Positions 1 to 10,008 of a stretch of DNA of 64,000 bases are shown here, in pieces (position 1 is the stretch's first letter; the number at the start of each line of letters is the position of its first letter). The translations under genes and the position numbers were made by a program. Where the stretch lies: positions 186,001 to 250,000 of the forward strand of contig CALYLX010000036.1 of the NCBI GenBank assembly GCA_944990035.1, given 5' to 3'. Source of the stretch: Clitopilus passeckerianus. Lineage: Eukaryota > Basidiomycota > Agaricomycetes > Agaricales > Entolomataceae. The notes beneath the pieces were generated by a model. That model was not told the DNA's origin. It ran no database searches and saw only the letters and a list, made by a program, of their open reading frames with translations.

Positions 1-1124
1 AGGGGACCACACGGCGGGTCTCTTCCTCTGTGGTAACGAAGGCAGACCCTGGTTGGGCCGAATATCCACCAATGTCGATAAGAGATGCGCCGGCTTCGAT
101 GGAATTGCGAGCGTACTCGACAGCTGTGTCTGTTGACTTGTGTCTGGAGTAGGAGTCGGGGGTGGCGTTGATAGTAGCCATGACGTGCGTTTTTCGGGCA
201 ACCTTGGTAGGTTGCTTCTTGCCCGTGATCCGGTGGGTCCAATAGGTCAAGGTTTTAGGGACGGGAGGAATATAGGAATATGGCCAATCGTTGGGCGAGG
301 GAGCTGGGTACGACGGGAATGGGATAACCTTGCACATTGACGGGTCCTCCTCGGGCAAGGCAGAGAGTAGCTCGTGGATAGGCCGTTTCAAGACCGGGTG
401 AACATGGTCCGGAAGCATACTGTAAAACTATCAGCAACGGCGGCGCAATGTCCAGGCAGTATCACTCACTCGTATAGTGGGCGAAGCACGAATTCACGCT
501 CAGCGAGTCGAGGATGTGGAGCCACCAAATGGCCGTCCAAGTTCGACAGGCCCGATCGTTGCTCAAGAGGACGAGTGTCGATGACCTCGTCGCCGTACAA
601 CAGGATGTCAAGATCGACTGCTCGGGGGCCGTTCCTGATAGAGGGGACGCGACCAACGGCTGCTTCCAGATATTTGAGTAGGATCAACAGGCATTCTGGG
701 GGAATGTTCGTTTCGACCTGGAAATAGGATCAACGTTAGTTTCCGGCATTCCAGTACACAGTCGAATTTTACTTACAAGACAGGCACAATTGATGAACGA
801 AGGTTGTTCTGTAACGTACATTGGTGCCGCCTCATAGAGAAAGCTTGTGTTGACAACCCGACAGATTGGGCTTTCAAACCCATGCTGCGCTTGATCATGC
901 CGGGTCAAGAATTGTCCAGGGTGTTCCAAGAGTATGAGGGCGAGCTCAATGTTGAAGAAACGATCTCCAAGGTTTGAGCCAAGGGCGATAGCAACGGTTG
1001 TGAGCTGAGCCGTTTCCGGCATGCTCAAGTTTGCTGAAGAGTGATTTTTTGGGGTAATCTCACCCTCATGAGTCCGAAAGCCTTCAGTAATATAAGGAAG
1101 CCCATGGCGGTTCTTAGGCTCCAT
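1..1124 (-). CDS. FOL1: HPPK-DHPS folate biosynthesis protein (FOL1-type), partial, cut by left window edge
   Basis: This gene encodes 6-hydroxymethyl-7,8-dihydropterin pyrophosphokinase fused to dihydropteroate synthase, two consecutive steps of folate synthesis. Exons read on the minus strand are 1124-777, 717-470 and 419 to beyond position 1. The HPPK part shows GSNLGDR near its start, then GPRAVDLDILLYGDEVIDT and PHPRLAEREFVLRPL. The third exon gives a linker and then the DHPS start MATINATPDSYS, followed by IDIGGYSAQPGS. An in-frame stop lies just upstream of the ATG at 1124; a second ATG at about 1022 (MPETAQ) is another possible start. Most fungal FOL1 proteins carry dihydroneopterin aldolase (FolB) domains before HPPK; none was seen here, although an unrecognised upstream exon cannot be excluded. 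It lies divergent to GTP cyclohydrolase I. Confidence 0.93.
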
Positions 1125-2075
1125 TATTTACATTAAAACCCTGCATTCGGCTGAGCAACATGCCACCTGCATGCTGAACGTCAGGAGGTTGACAGCGCTT
1201 CGTCATGGCGGCAGAACCATCTCCTTGGCCCCATAATTTGAGATTGTATTGCCTCGTGTGTCTTCTCAACAACTGAACGGCAGAAAGACGAAGGTGGAGA
1301 ATCCGAATATGTTGGACGCACAAGAAAGGGAGTTCTATTATTTTGTCCGGCACAATGGAACGTGATTCCGAGAATTCACACGGTCAAAATCTCCGGTAAT
1401 TCCGGCTTTTAAGCCCCCAATTGATGAGTGCTGCACTCGTCGAGTCGTCCGCTGCTAGAACGCATGCTTTAGATGGAGAACGCCTAGAAGCACACTAAAA
1501 GCACATGATACCCTCACTGTGCTCCTGAACCCTCGCGTTCCGTTGCACTAACGTGTATTTTAACCTCTATCCTGTTCTCCAGGGCAACCTCGGGTGCCAT
1601 CGAATCTCAGAACTTTCCTGAGAGTTGGGGCGTAGTTCTGGCAGATATCACTACCGGAACACTACCTAATATGTACTTATCGATTGATTCTCCACAGGTT
1701 CTGTCAGTAAATCATACAGGATCTGTCCTGACATGTATGGACCTTGTAACTGCTGGTGGTACTGTACGTCATTTCCGAAGCTGGGCTACGTTCTAAAGTC
1801 GGAAACCCTCCAAGGTCAACCCTCAAATTCTTCTGCCCGTCTAGCCGATGTTCACCACATTGCTTCGTGGTTCTCAGATATTTGAATACATTTAACATTA
1901 CTACCATGAGGTGTCCAAGAAACCGGGGTCACGCACCGCCGTCTCGCCTACCTCCATTTCGGCTCAACTAAATTTGAAACGTCATGACACCACGTTTACC
2001 ACCTTTTAAATCCCCGGGGCATGTGGTTGCCCCTCTCGAAATTAAGGCTCTTCAGCTGAACATTTCTTTCTCAAA
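1125..2075. other. Intergenic region between divergent folate genes
   Basis: This 951-base stretch separates the starts of HPPK-DHPS and GTP cyclohydrolase I and must hold both promoters. A minus-strand ORF at 1114-1353 shows no FolB similarity and looks like chance. No repeat or RNA gene was recognised. Confidence 0.5.
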
Positions 2076-3060
2076 ATGCCTTCCATTGACACCGCTATGC
2101 CCACTTTGACGAATCAGCCTCTCGAGGAAAAGCCCTCCGATGAGCCTATGACTCCTATCTCCGAGACTTCAGATACTCCTCCATCGGTCCAGACCGCAAC
2201 AAGACCAATCGACCCAAATGGGCTCGGGTGGCCAGGTAAGAATTCCAAGCTCTCTGGCCATTCTAATCTTGATCCCAACCTCCGTAGCTAAACAGACACT
2301 CTCTCGACTTCAAGCAACTCCCGATGAGAAGGATGCTCGCGAGCAGAAGATGGCTGAGGCCGTACGAACCATCCTGGAGTGCATCGGAGAAGATCCAAAT
2401 CGTGAAGGACTACTGAAGACTCCCGAGCGATATGCCAAAGCTCTTATGTGGATGACCAAAGGTTACGAAGAAAAGCTTGAAGGTACCCTCCGTTTCGTCC
2501 TGGAATCTATGCGCAACTGATGTTATCCCTCATACAAGACGTTATCAACGATGCGGTATTCGCTGAAGATCATGATGAAATGGTCATCGTGCGAGATATC
2601 AGCGTTTTCAGCCTGTGTGAGCACCACATGGTTCCGTTCGCAGGCAAGGTTCGTGCCTTGACGCATAATCCTTTTCGCTGCATACTGATTAGTTTACGGA
2701 AGATATCAATTGCATACATTCCCAACAAACATGTCCTTGGCCTATCGAAGCTGGCCCGTATTGCGGAAACATTCAGTCGACGTCTCCAAGTTCAAGAGCG
2801 ACTCACCAAGCAGGTTGCACTTGCAGTACAAGATGCGATTAAACCCCAAGGTGTTGCGGTTGTAATGGAGGCGACGTAGGTCCAGTATGGTACTCGCTTC
2901 TTCATCATCTCACCGTTTCTCTTTCTTTGCATGTAGACACATGTGCATGACGATGCGAGGTGTCCAAAAACCAGGGGCAATCACTACGACTTCATGCATG
3001 CTTGGGGTTTTCCGCAGCCAGCACAGAACGCGGGAGGAGTTCTTGAGTCTGATCAAATAG
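2076..3060 (+). CDS. FOL2: GTP cyclohydrolase I
   Basis: GTP cyclohydrolase I converts GTP to 7,8-dihydroneopterin triphosphate, the first step of folate and pterin synthesis, in the cytosol. Five exons are supported: 2076-2235, 2288-2482, 2539-2648, 2703-2875 and 2937-3060, giving 253 residues. The first about 70 residues are a Ser/Thr/Pro-rich fungal extension. The conserved core is easy to see: [21 protein letters not shown], then [13 protein letters not shown] (Cys and His zinc ligands), [26 protein letters not shown], and a C-terminal [10 protein letters not shown]. All introns are 52-61 nt with GT-AG ends. The gene is divergent to HPPK-DHPS, which acts later in the same pathway, so a shared regulatory region is plausible. 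Identity is certain from the motifs. Confidence 0.96.
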
Positions 3061-3269
3061 ATTGATTATCAATTAATGCCAGAGATTTGCATTCGTCAGA
3101 GTTCTCAACCTGTTAAAAGCGCTCAGTAAGCGCTGGGCGTTTCGACCAAGAATACGGGCCGGTGTACCCGTGCCTCGTGTTTGTCAGCGGGAGCAAGTCG
3201 GCGTCCATCCATCTGGTACTCGGTATCGGGTTGCCACTTTCTTCCAAATACTTCTGCCCCTGGATTACC

Positions 3270-4897
3270 ATGAGCATTGAAATACCAAATGAGATATGGT
3301 TGCGAATTTTAGATGAACTGCCTGCAGAGGCACACAAGAACATCTATCCGATCTGCTCTTTATTTCTGCGCATTGCTCTCGACAAGAGGTACGGGCGTGT
3401 TTGCATTCCTCCGCCGTTCAAAGACAAGGATCGCACCACACGATATTACATCCATCTATGGTGCGTTGCTCTGCGGACTCTTATGTTAAACCTGGCTTTA
3501 CTTTCTTCAAGTGAACCTCATATCCTTCGTCGTGTTCGCGAGGTCGTCATAAGCTCAGACCAAGAGTATAATACTTCGCAGCACTTCAAGTACTGGCGAG
3601 AGTCGCCGCAATATCGCTTTGCCTTGTCAATTTATCCCTTCATTGGCACCCGAGCGGACCCTAGGATTAACGAAGGGCGTTTCAGCCTCGCAGGCCCCTC
3701 TGCATTCCTCAAAAGACTCACACATATCGAGAATTTGACCATTCAGGAACCTTTGGCCTTCCCCAAGCACCCAGAATACTCCCTCGACAACATCTTTGAC
3801 TGGGAGGTTCTCAAACTCAAGGACCTTCGTGTCAAGATACAGAATGAGTCGGGTACCATTACCGCTCTTTTCGAGCCTTCCATTGCCAACCATCTCACCT
3901 CGGTGGAGAAGTTGGACCTGGACTTCTTCGTCTCTGGGCACGATATCGAAGAGGAGCCTCCTAACGGAGAATGGCGCCTCGCTTTGCGTAAACTCCGAGT
4001 CTTTTTGGAATCAATTTCGCCTGCTCTTCGAGAATTTTCAATCGATCTCGGCTCCCGTGCATCTGAAACTCCCCACTGTTCCGCGGAAGACTACGCTGTA
4101 GCAAAATGCATGGGACTCAAATCACTCCACTTCAGTGCCCTTCAGACATTATCCCTGAAGGCAGGCAAGAGTCCATATGACTGGCGTCCATTTGTCCGTT
4201 TTATTGATTTGAACGGAGATCACTTACAACATTTGGAGCTCCCAGCCAGTTGCCTTTCCAAATGGACTCTCAAAAGGCCACAACCGTGTTTGGAATCAGT
4301 TCGGATACAAATGCATTATTCGTATGAAATCCCTCATGTCGTAGGGAGGGTGATAGCAGTTACGCCGGCCCTTACTTCGACAACGTTTGAAGGCAGAACA
4401 ATTCGATCAGTTGCTCTCCTTCTTCGCAAATCAGCCCAAAGCAGCTGATATCCAAATATTTGAAGTTAACCTAGATGCAATCCGAAGTTCGAGAGACATC
4501 ATTCGACTTGCGAAAACATTTCCGAACCTCCACTCATTGTCCATCGATATCTACTACATAAACCCACCCTCCGACTACTTGGATGGGAGACTTGCTTTGC
4601 CAATTTGGTATAAGGAAGTCCCAGCCGAACCCACTCCAGAAATGGTACGTAGCTGTAGGGTCGTTGACATATCAGCTAAGCCAACACCTGTTGCAGGTCC
4701 AGCTCGATCTCGAGATGGAGGGGTGCAAGCTGGAAGGCTGGTCAAATCCTGTATCACTGAAATGTAGACATCCCGGTGTCTATGCGGCCTTCGATAAGCA
4801 GCTCTTCCATGCGCTCAAATGTACCGTCCCGTCACTGATAGAGCTGAAGATAGATGGAAGGGTGGCGACGGAATGGCAAAATAACAGTCATTGGTAA
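3270..4897 (+). CDS. F-box-like / LRR-like basidiomycete protein
   Basis: This is a likely F-box-type adaptor protein of about 501 residues. Exons are 3270-4340, 4411-4644 and 4697-4897. The N-terminus (IEIPNEIWLRILDELP) has the usual hydrophobic F-box helix pattern, and the rest has Leu-rich, loosely repeating segments such as LQTLSLKAGK, HLQHLELPAS and FPNLHSLSIDIY, as in Agaricomycete F-box proteins with degenerate leucine-rich repeats. The start at 3270 is preferred over the more upstream in-frame ATG at 3162 because the F-box begins immediately after it. The first intron (70 nt) was chosen because it restores the frame; a shorter 56-nt choice does not. F-box proteins usually bind Skp1 in SCF ubiquitin ligases; the substrate cannot be predicted. 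Confidence 0.72.
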
Positions 4898-5266
4898 TCG
4901 TACATTCGTCCGTTATACCTTGCCAAGACCTCATGTAGATGTTGCTTCAGGCTTATTGAATGATCGCACAAGGCCACCGGGCATCGTGTTGCCCTCCTCA
5001 ATTGTTAGAGATTATGATCACCTGATGCCATCTCCTAGAACTCCTTCAGGTTACCAAAGCTGCGCAAGGATCTACGATACACGTTTCAAAGCCGAATAGT
5101 GGTGCGCGCTGTTCTATACTTAGCAAATCAATGCCACAAAAGGCTCCTGCTGGGCTGTCAGGTGGACTGCCGCCAGGAGTTGTGACGTCGTATAATCACC
5201 ACGATTTGGCTGAAACCTCGTGTATATAACTTGTCGGACACATCCAGTCCATCATCTTCTCCAACC
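4898..5266. other. Intergenic, P450 promoter region
   Basis: No gene was seen. A TATA-like element (TATATAAC at about 5223-5230) lies about 40 bases before the P450 start codon at 5267 and probably belongs to its core promoter. Confidence 0.5.
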
Positions 5267-7539
5267 ATGGAATTTGTCAAAGAACGCTTGAATCCCTCCC
5301 CAGCGACTTTCTATGCTACCTTTGCCGTTGGAATCTTGATCCTCGTTCTGTCTCTTCGTCGTCGACAGACAAGACAGCTAGTTGGTCCTCCCGCCAGCTC
5401 GTGGCTTTATGGGGTATCCAAGGACATTTTCTCCTCTCCAGAGCCGGGCGATCTTTATGCGGACTGGGCGAAAGTGTACGGAAAGGTGTATCAGATTCCA
5501 CTCGCTTTCGGGGCAAAATCTATGGTTTTGTGCGATCCAAAGGCTCTGGCGGCCTTCTTCTCCAAAGACACATCAACCTATCAGCAGGCCGGCGTAACTA
5601 GGGTTATCTTCGCGAAGAACGTGAGCCTTACTTGTAAAGATCCATACTTCCTTACTCATCGCCGTTCTAGTTCGGACAGAATGTCCTTACCTCAGAACTT
5701 GAGGATCATAAACGGTAGACTCCTGCCTGCTTCGTTCATTTCAAGCTAATGAATCTCTTGTTGGCTCTTACAGACAGCGTAGGGCACTGTCCTCCGGATT
5801 CAGCATAGCTGCAATCCGAGATTTAACGTCTGTATTCTACGGCTCGGCTTACTCAGTAAGTCACACAATATCTCTCACCATTTGCCCACCTCAGACACCA
5901 TAGGCTAAAGCCTCCTGGGACTCAATCATCCAGAGGGAGGCTACTGGTTATGCCGTTATAGACGTACAGCAGTGGTAAGTCATTCCGAATCAACTTAGTC
6001 TGCCTGCCAGTGTTCATCGACTCCTTTAACCTATCAGGATGAATGATATTTCGTACGCTCTCCTTCCTTCTGATTGTACAGAAATTGTGCCTCACATTGG
6101 GATTAGATTGGATAGTATCGGAATAGGAGGCTTCTCGCACGATTTTGGATCAACGAAAGGGAAAACGTCAGAAGTCGCTGCATGCTTTGCAGCATTGAAC
6201 AACTTGAAACCCAGCTTTGCGCTCATGGTTCGATTTGTTTTGGTGCCGATTCTTCCTATCTTGGCCAAACTACCTAACAAGCGTAATGAACTCGTCAAAA
6301 GGCTCTCCAAGAGTTTCCGTTCTATTGCCGTAGAATTGTTGGAACGTGCAAGAACCGAGAAGGTTGGAGATGATAGGGCGGACAAGTCAATTCTGAGCGT
6401 TCTCAGTGAGTTCCACTCTAATGGTCGTCATATGCTCACCGTTGACGTGTCCGACGACCAATTAGTTCGATCTGAGAATGCCAGCGCGAAAGTGCAAATG
6501 GATGTCGACGAAATCATAGCCCAAGTAGGACAAGCCCTCGCTTTACACCAAGAGTTATCTAACGAATGCCCCTAATTTATCACTTGTAGATCGTAAGTGA
6601 CTTTCACATTTCGCTTCAAACCAAAACTGACCATTCGTCTGCAGAATCTGTTCATGCTTGCCGGCTACGAAACTACCGCGAGTGAGTTTCCAATATGATC
6701 TTCGTCGGTGTGGCTAAATGGCGAGAAATCTTCAGCCACTATGACGGTACTTACGTAACTCCTTCGATCTGGAAGGCGTTTGATGCTAACCAAGTTCTTA
6801 GTGGGCTTTGATCGAGCTTTCTCGCCATCCTGAGATGCAACGGAAGCTCCGAGCGGAACTCTCTCGATTTGCGCAAGGTGATCCAACCTATGAGCAATTG
6901 GGGACTGAGTTTCCGTATCTTGAAGCAGTCACTCTCGAGACTCTGAGACTCCACCCTTCTATATCGGAGGTCTCTCGTGAGGTAAGTTTGTTATCAGCTC
7001 TCCGTTCGAATATAATTAAAGCCCATTTCTAGTCCCACGAGGATGATATTTTGCCGCTTTCCGAACCCATCGTCGACTCCTATGGGAAAACAATTGACAG
7101 GCTCCTCATTCCTAAGGGTACCAAAATGCGCATACCTCTTGCTGGAATCAACCGTCTTGAAAGCCTATGGGGATCGGATAGCTATGTTTTCAAGCCTGAA
7201 AGGTGGCTCGACAACGGGATTTCAAAGGAGAAGGCTGCCGAGCTGCAAGGATACAGACATCTTCTGACCTTCGCAGATGGGCCTCGCACTTGTCTCGGAA
7301 AGCTCTTCGCTCTCACCGAGTTCAAGGTCGGAATTCTGTTGTATCATTCGTTGATGTCAGGACTAAAGATTTTACTCTTCTCTTAGTCTGTTCTTTCCGT
7401 ACTTATTCGCAACTACTCGTTCGAGCTGCCCAATGGGCCCGATACCAAGATTGAGCGTAGACGAGCGCTTCTACCTCGCCCAAAGGTTGCCGGCGAAGAA
7501 GGTACTCGTGTACCACTTATCGTAAAGCGGGTCGAGTAA
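5267..7539 (+). CDS. Cytochrome P450 monooxygenase (first of tandem pair)
   Basis: This is a membrane-anchored, haem-thiolate monooxygenase of 533 residues. Thirteen exons were traced: 5267-5620, 5671-5714, 5774-5855, 5904-5974, 6038-6052, 6107-6405, 6466-6524, 6590-6592, 6645-6681, 6736-6746, 6802-6981, 7033-7326 and 7387-7539; lengths sum to whole codons. Features in order are an N-terminal hydrophobic anchor (TFAVGILILVLSL), the I-helix AGYETT, the K-helix ETLRLHP (ExxR), the PERW motif and the haem loop FADGPRTCLG with its Cys at about residue 472. Exons of 3 nt (ATC) and 11 nt occur around the I-helix. It is closely related in sequence and intron placement to the P450s at 10009 and 40401 (minus). 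The substrate is unknown; no terpene or polyketide synthase lies in the window. Confidence 0.93.
6590..6592 (+). other. Three-nucleotide micro-exon in P450
   Basis: The codon ATC is flanked by a 65-nt intron (6525-6589) and a 52-nt intron (6593-6644), both with GT-AG ends. It supplies the Ile between IIAQ and NLFMLAGYETT; the paralogue at 11252-11254 has ATG in the same place. Confidence 0.75.
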
Positions 7540-7930
7540 AGACTACGATCGTCTGCCTTTGAATCGAATCGAATGAGAAGTAATTTTTTGTCAGTGGACT
7601 TGTCTAACTAGAACAAACGTAATGCATATACGATTGAGTTCTCGGTGAGACGTTGCAAAACGGGGGTTAGTTCTGCAGGTATGGAGGGACGTGAGTAGTT
7701 GAGGTGGGCCTGTGCCATCTGCTGAATACTCTAACCCGCCACCAAAGATGGCCCGATTTATACCAAGGATGCTGACTTGTGTGCATCAGTGTAGCACGTT
7801 TGTAGGAATGTCATCCACTTCGTCGCTGAGAGGTCGCGTGGAATGCTCAAAGAGTGGCCAAATCTCACGTACTCTTATGGTTCAAATCAGAGCAGTACTT
7901 GTAGTCCACATAAGATAACTAAACTCGAAA
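7540..7930. other. Intergenic between convergent genes
   Basis: This 391-base stretch holds the 3' ends of the P450 and of the F-box gene on the other strand. No gene or repeat was recognised. Confidence 0.5.
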
Positions 7931-9199
7931 CTAGTCAAGGTCCGTTACAATCCGAACACGCAGCGCCTCGAGATCTACCTTAGCCTGGACCTTACGATCG
8001 TATATCGTGGTGTTGGGTCTTTGTACCAAATCCTTCATATGCGTAACAAGAGCGGTACCAACGTCAGATTTGAAGCTGAACGTGTACAAATCGATCGAAC
8101 AGGCATCATACTTTCCCGGTGCTGTGAGTTCGGCATTCAAACGTGATAAGTCATCACCGAACGAGTCGTCCAGACCGAACTGTAGAAGGAGGGTTTTCAA
8201 TCGGCATGATCCTGGTAGAGTCTCCAGGACTTGTAGCAGCCACGGCATGACAACGGGCGGAGGTCCGCCTGTACCCAGACACAATTCCACAAGGTTGGCA
8301 GCCCGCGACAGGTCGGGTAATCCTAGAAAATAATATGTCAGCGTGTTAATCGTGAAAACAAAGAAGACTAGGCATATACCGGCGTTATTCGTCAAGACTG
8401 TCATCAGACTAAACATTTCTAGACTTGAGGTTGAACTGTCCAAGAATTTCTGGACAGTCGGCAGGTCCAGGCATTCGTGATGGTCGTTAGAGCCCAATTC
8501 TAAAGTTTTGAGGCGGAGAAGGGGATACCGAAGCATTGTTCGGGCGAGGATGTTAAAATCACCCCTACCCACACCTATTAGATGGCAGGCCGTGAGTGAT
8601 GTTTCCTCACGGCCATCGAAGAGACTTTCATCATTGTGGGGAAACTCCTCCATATCATTTGGGGCCGGTAGGGTCAGGTCAATGGCCCGGATTCCCTTGC
8701 GACAAGTATGCAGAATATTGAGCGGAAAGCTCATGATCCCATGGACTTTTAAGCGGGATAGAGTATCTAGACGAAGGAGGGCTCCAATTGCATTCCGTAG
8801 GCCAGAATCGAGCACTTTCCAGGCTGGAATCTGCATGCACATGCCTCTTCCCCATCTCTCTACACTTTCCAGAGTAAGCTGCTCGATGTTAGGCATCATC
8901 TCCAGGAGAAGCCGGCATGTCTGAGCCGCTCCTGGATTGCCTCCTTTAAAGCCGAGAATAACCTGCTTGACGAGATGGCCAGCTGTAGGCGATTTGGTGA
9001 AGATCTCGTGCAGGCGAAGCAGCCTCCCCATCTGACCTGGGTCTGGGTTTATGACGATGTTGACGTAGTTGAATAGACGTTCCTGCGCGATAAGTCGAAA
9101 TTGTCGGGCGGTAGCGTTGCAGGACCGAAGGGTTAGCAGGTCATTAGCATCGCCTGCATGATTTACAATCAAATGGATGATTTCTGAGGGGATCTCCAT
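7931..9199 (-). CDS. F-box protein with LRR-like body
   Basis: The protein starts MEIPSEIIHLIVNHAG, followed by a helix and LRSCNATARQFRLIAQERLF, a typical F-box-like N-terminus in basidiomycetes. The body carries irregular Leu-rich segments (IEQLTLESVER, LRLKTLELGS, NLVELCLGTGG) suggesting a degenerate leucine-rich repeat solenoid. One 57-nt intron at 8379-8323 (GTATATG...TTCTAG) is in frame, so it is hidden inside the ORF; removing it gives about 403 residues. The ATG at 9199 is preferred because the F-box begins there and the upstream in-frame extension is low-quality. It sits between two P450 genes, but there is no sequence reason to link its role to them. Substrate unknown. Confidence 0.72.
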   Translation of the reverse strand: MEIPSEIIHLIVNHAGDANDLLTLRSCNATARQFRLIAQERLFNYVNIVINPDPGQMGRLLRLHEIFTKSPTAGHLVKQVILGFKGGNPGAAQTCRLLLEMMPNIEQLTLESVERWGRGMCMQIPAWKVLDSGLRNAIGALLRLDTLSRLKVHGIMSFPLNILHTCRKGIRAIDLTLPAPNDMEEFPHNDESLFDGREETSLTACHLIGVGRGDFNILARTMLRYPLLRLKTLELGSNDHHECLDLPTVQKFLDSSTSSLEMFSLMTVLTNNAGICLVFFVFTINTLTYYFLGLPDLSRAANLVELCLGTGGPPPVVMPWLLQVLETLPGSCRLKTLLLQFGLDDSFGDDLSRLNAELTAPGKYDACSIDLYTFSFKSDVGTALVTHMKDLVQRPNTTIYDRKVQAKVDLEALRVRIVTDLD

Positions 9200-10008
9200 C
9201 TGTAGACCGAGCTTGAAGTGGGCGTAGCGTGACTCAAAAGGAGGGACACACACACACAATCTGCTACAGAGGTACGGCAATATCCGAACTAGCCAAAGGC
9301 GGCTGCCGTCGAGCCGCAGGTTCTTCTCAAGCGCCTATCAGACGCCTTGAATTGTGCGTTCCGATAACTTGAGAAATCTCTAGGGACCTCACTGGACAAA
9401 TTGGGGGAGCTCTATATGTGTGAGCTTGATACACTGCGAAAGTCGAGTGCTTACGCAAGCACGAGTTCAAGAGACTGCTTACAAAGTTACACACGTTGTG
9501 CACTTGGCAATGGTCCCACGCTTAGCGCTTAGTTGCCGAGTGGGTTGATCGTGGCTGTGTCGAAGACCCAGATTTTTTGATAAGGTTGATGTCGACTCCT
9601 TCAACTGTACCCGGCAGGGCTCATAATGTATAGCTTGAGGAGATCCATGTCATCCTGCTCTGCCTACGGTACAAAACTACGAACTAGCGGCGAAAGATTC
9701 TATTCACTGCTGCATGTGGATCGGCAGTTATTCGGACATCTTTAGGCTGCATGTCGGGTCATTTCGGGAGGAGTCAGAAACCTCCCGTCAATCCTGGACA
9801 ACAGCCCCCAAACGGCCCCATAACCATCCAATCAGGTGGCTTGGATCTCAACAGCGGGCGTTTGAGCTCGTGTGACAGAACCCTAAAATACTGTATTCTC
9901 TAGGTCATCGGACCCTTGGTCGTTAGCCTCGTTTTCCTTATATTCTCGTTCAGACGCGGAACTGATACCCATCCTGTCCTACTTCCTCCGTCTCTAGACT
10001 CTTCCTTC
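9200..10008. other. Intergenic between divergent F-box and P450 genes
   Basis: About 800 bases with no supported gene. It must contain the promoters of the F-box gene (minus) and the second P450 (plus). Confidence 0.5.

Noticed and set aside
1114..1353. Minus-strand ORF upstream of HPPK as a FolB exon
   Set aside because: No dihydroneopterin aldolase motif, and it ends with a stop just inside the HPPK start region.
4341..4396. A frameshift in the first F-box gene
   Set aside because: An intron at 4341-4410 with standard ends restores the frame, so no damage needs to be assumed.
8007..8924. Plus-strand ORFs across the F-box gene at 7931-9199
   Set aside because: Antisense shadows with Arg/Ser-biased composition and no domain.
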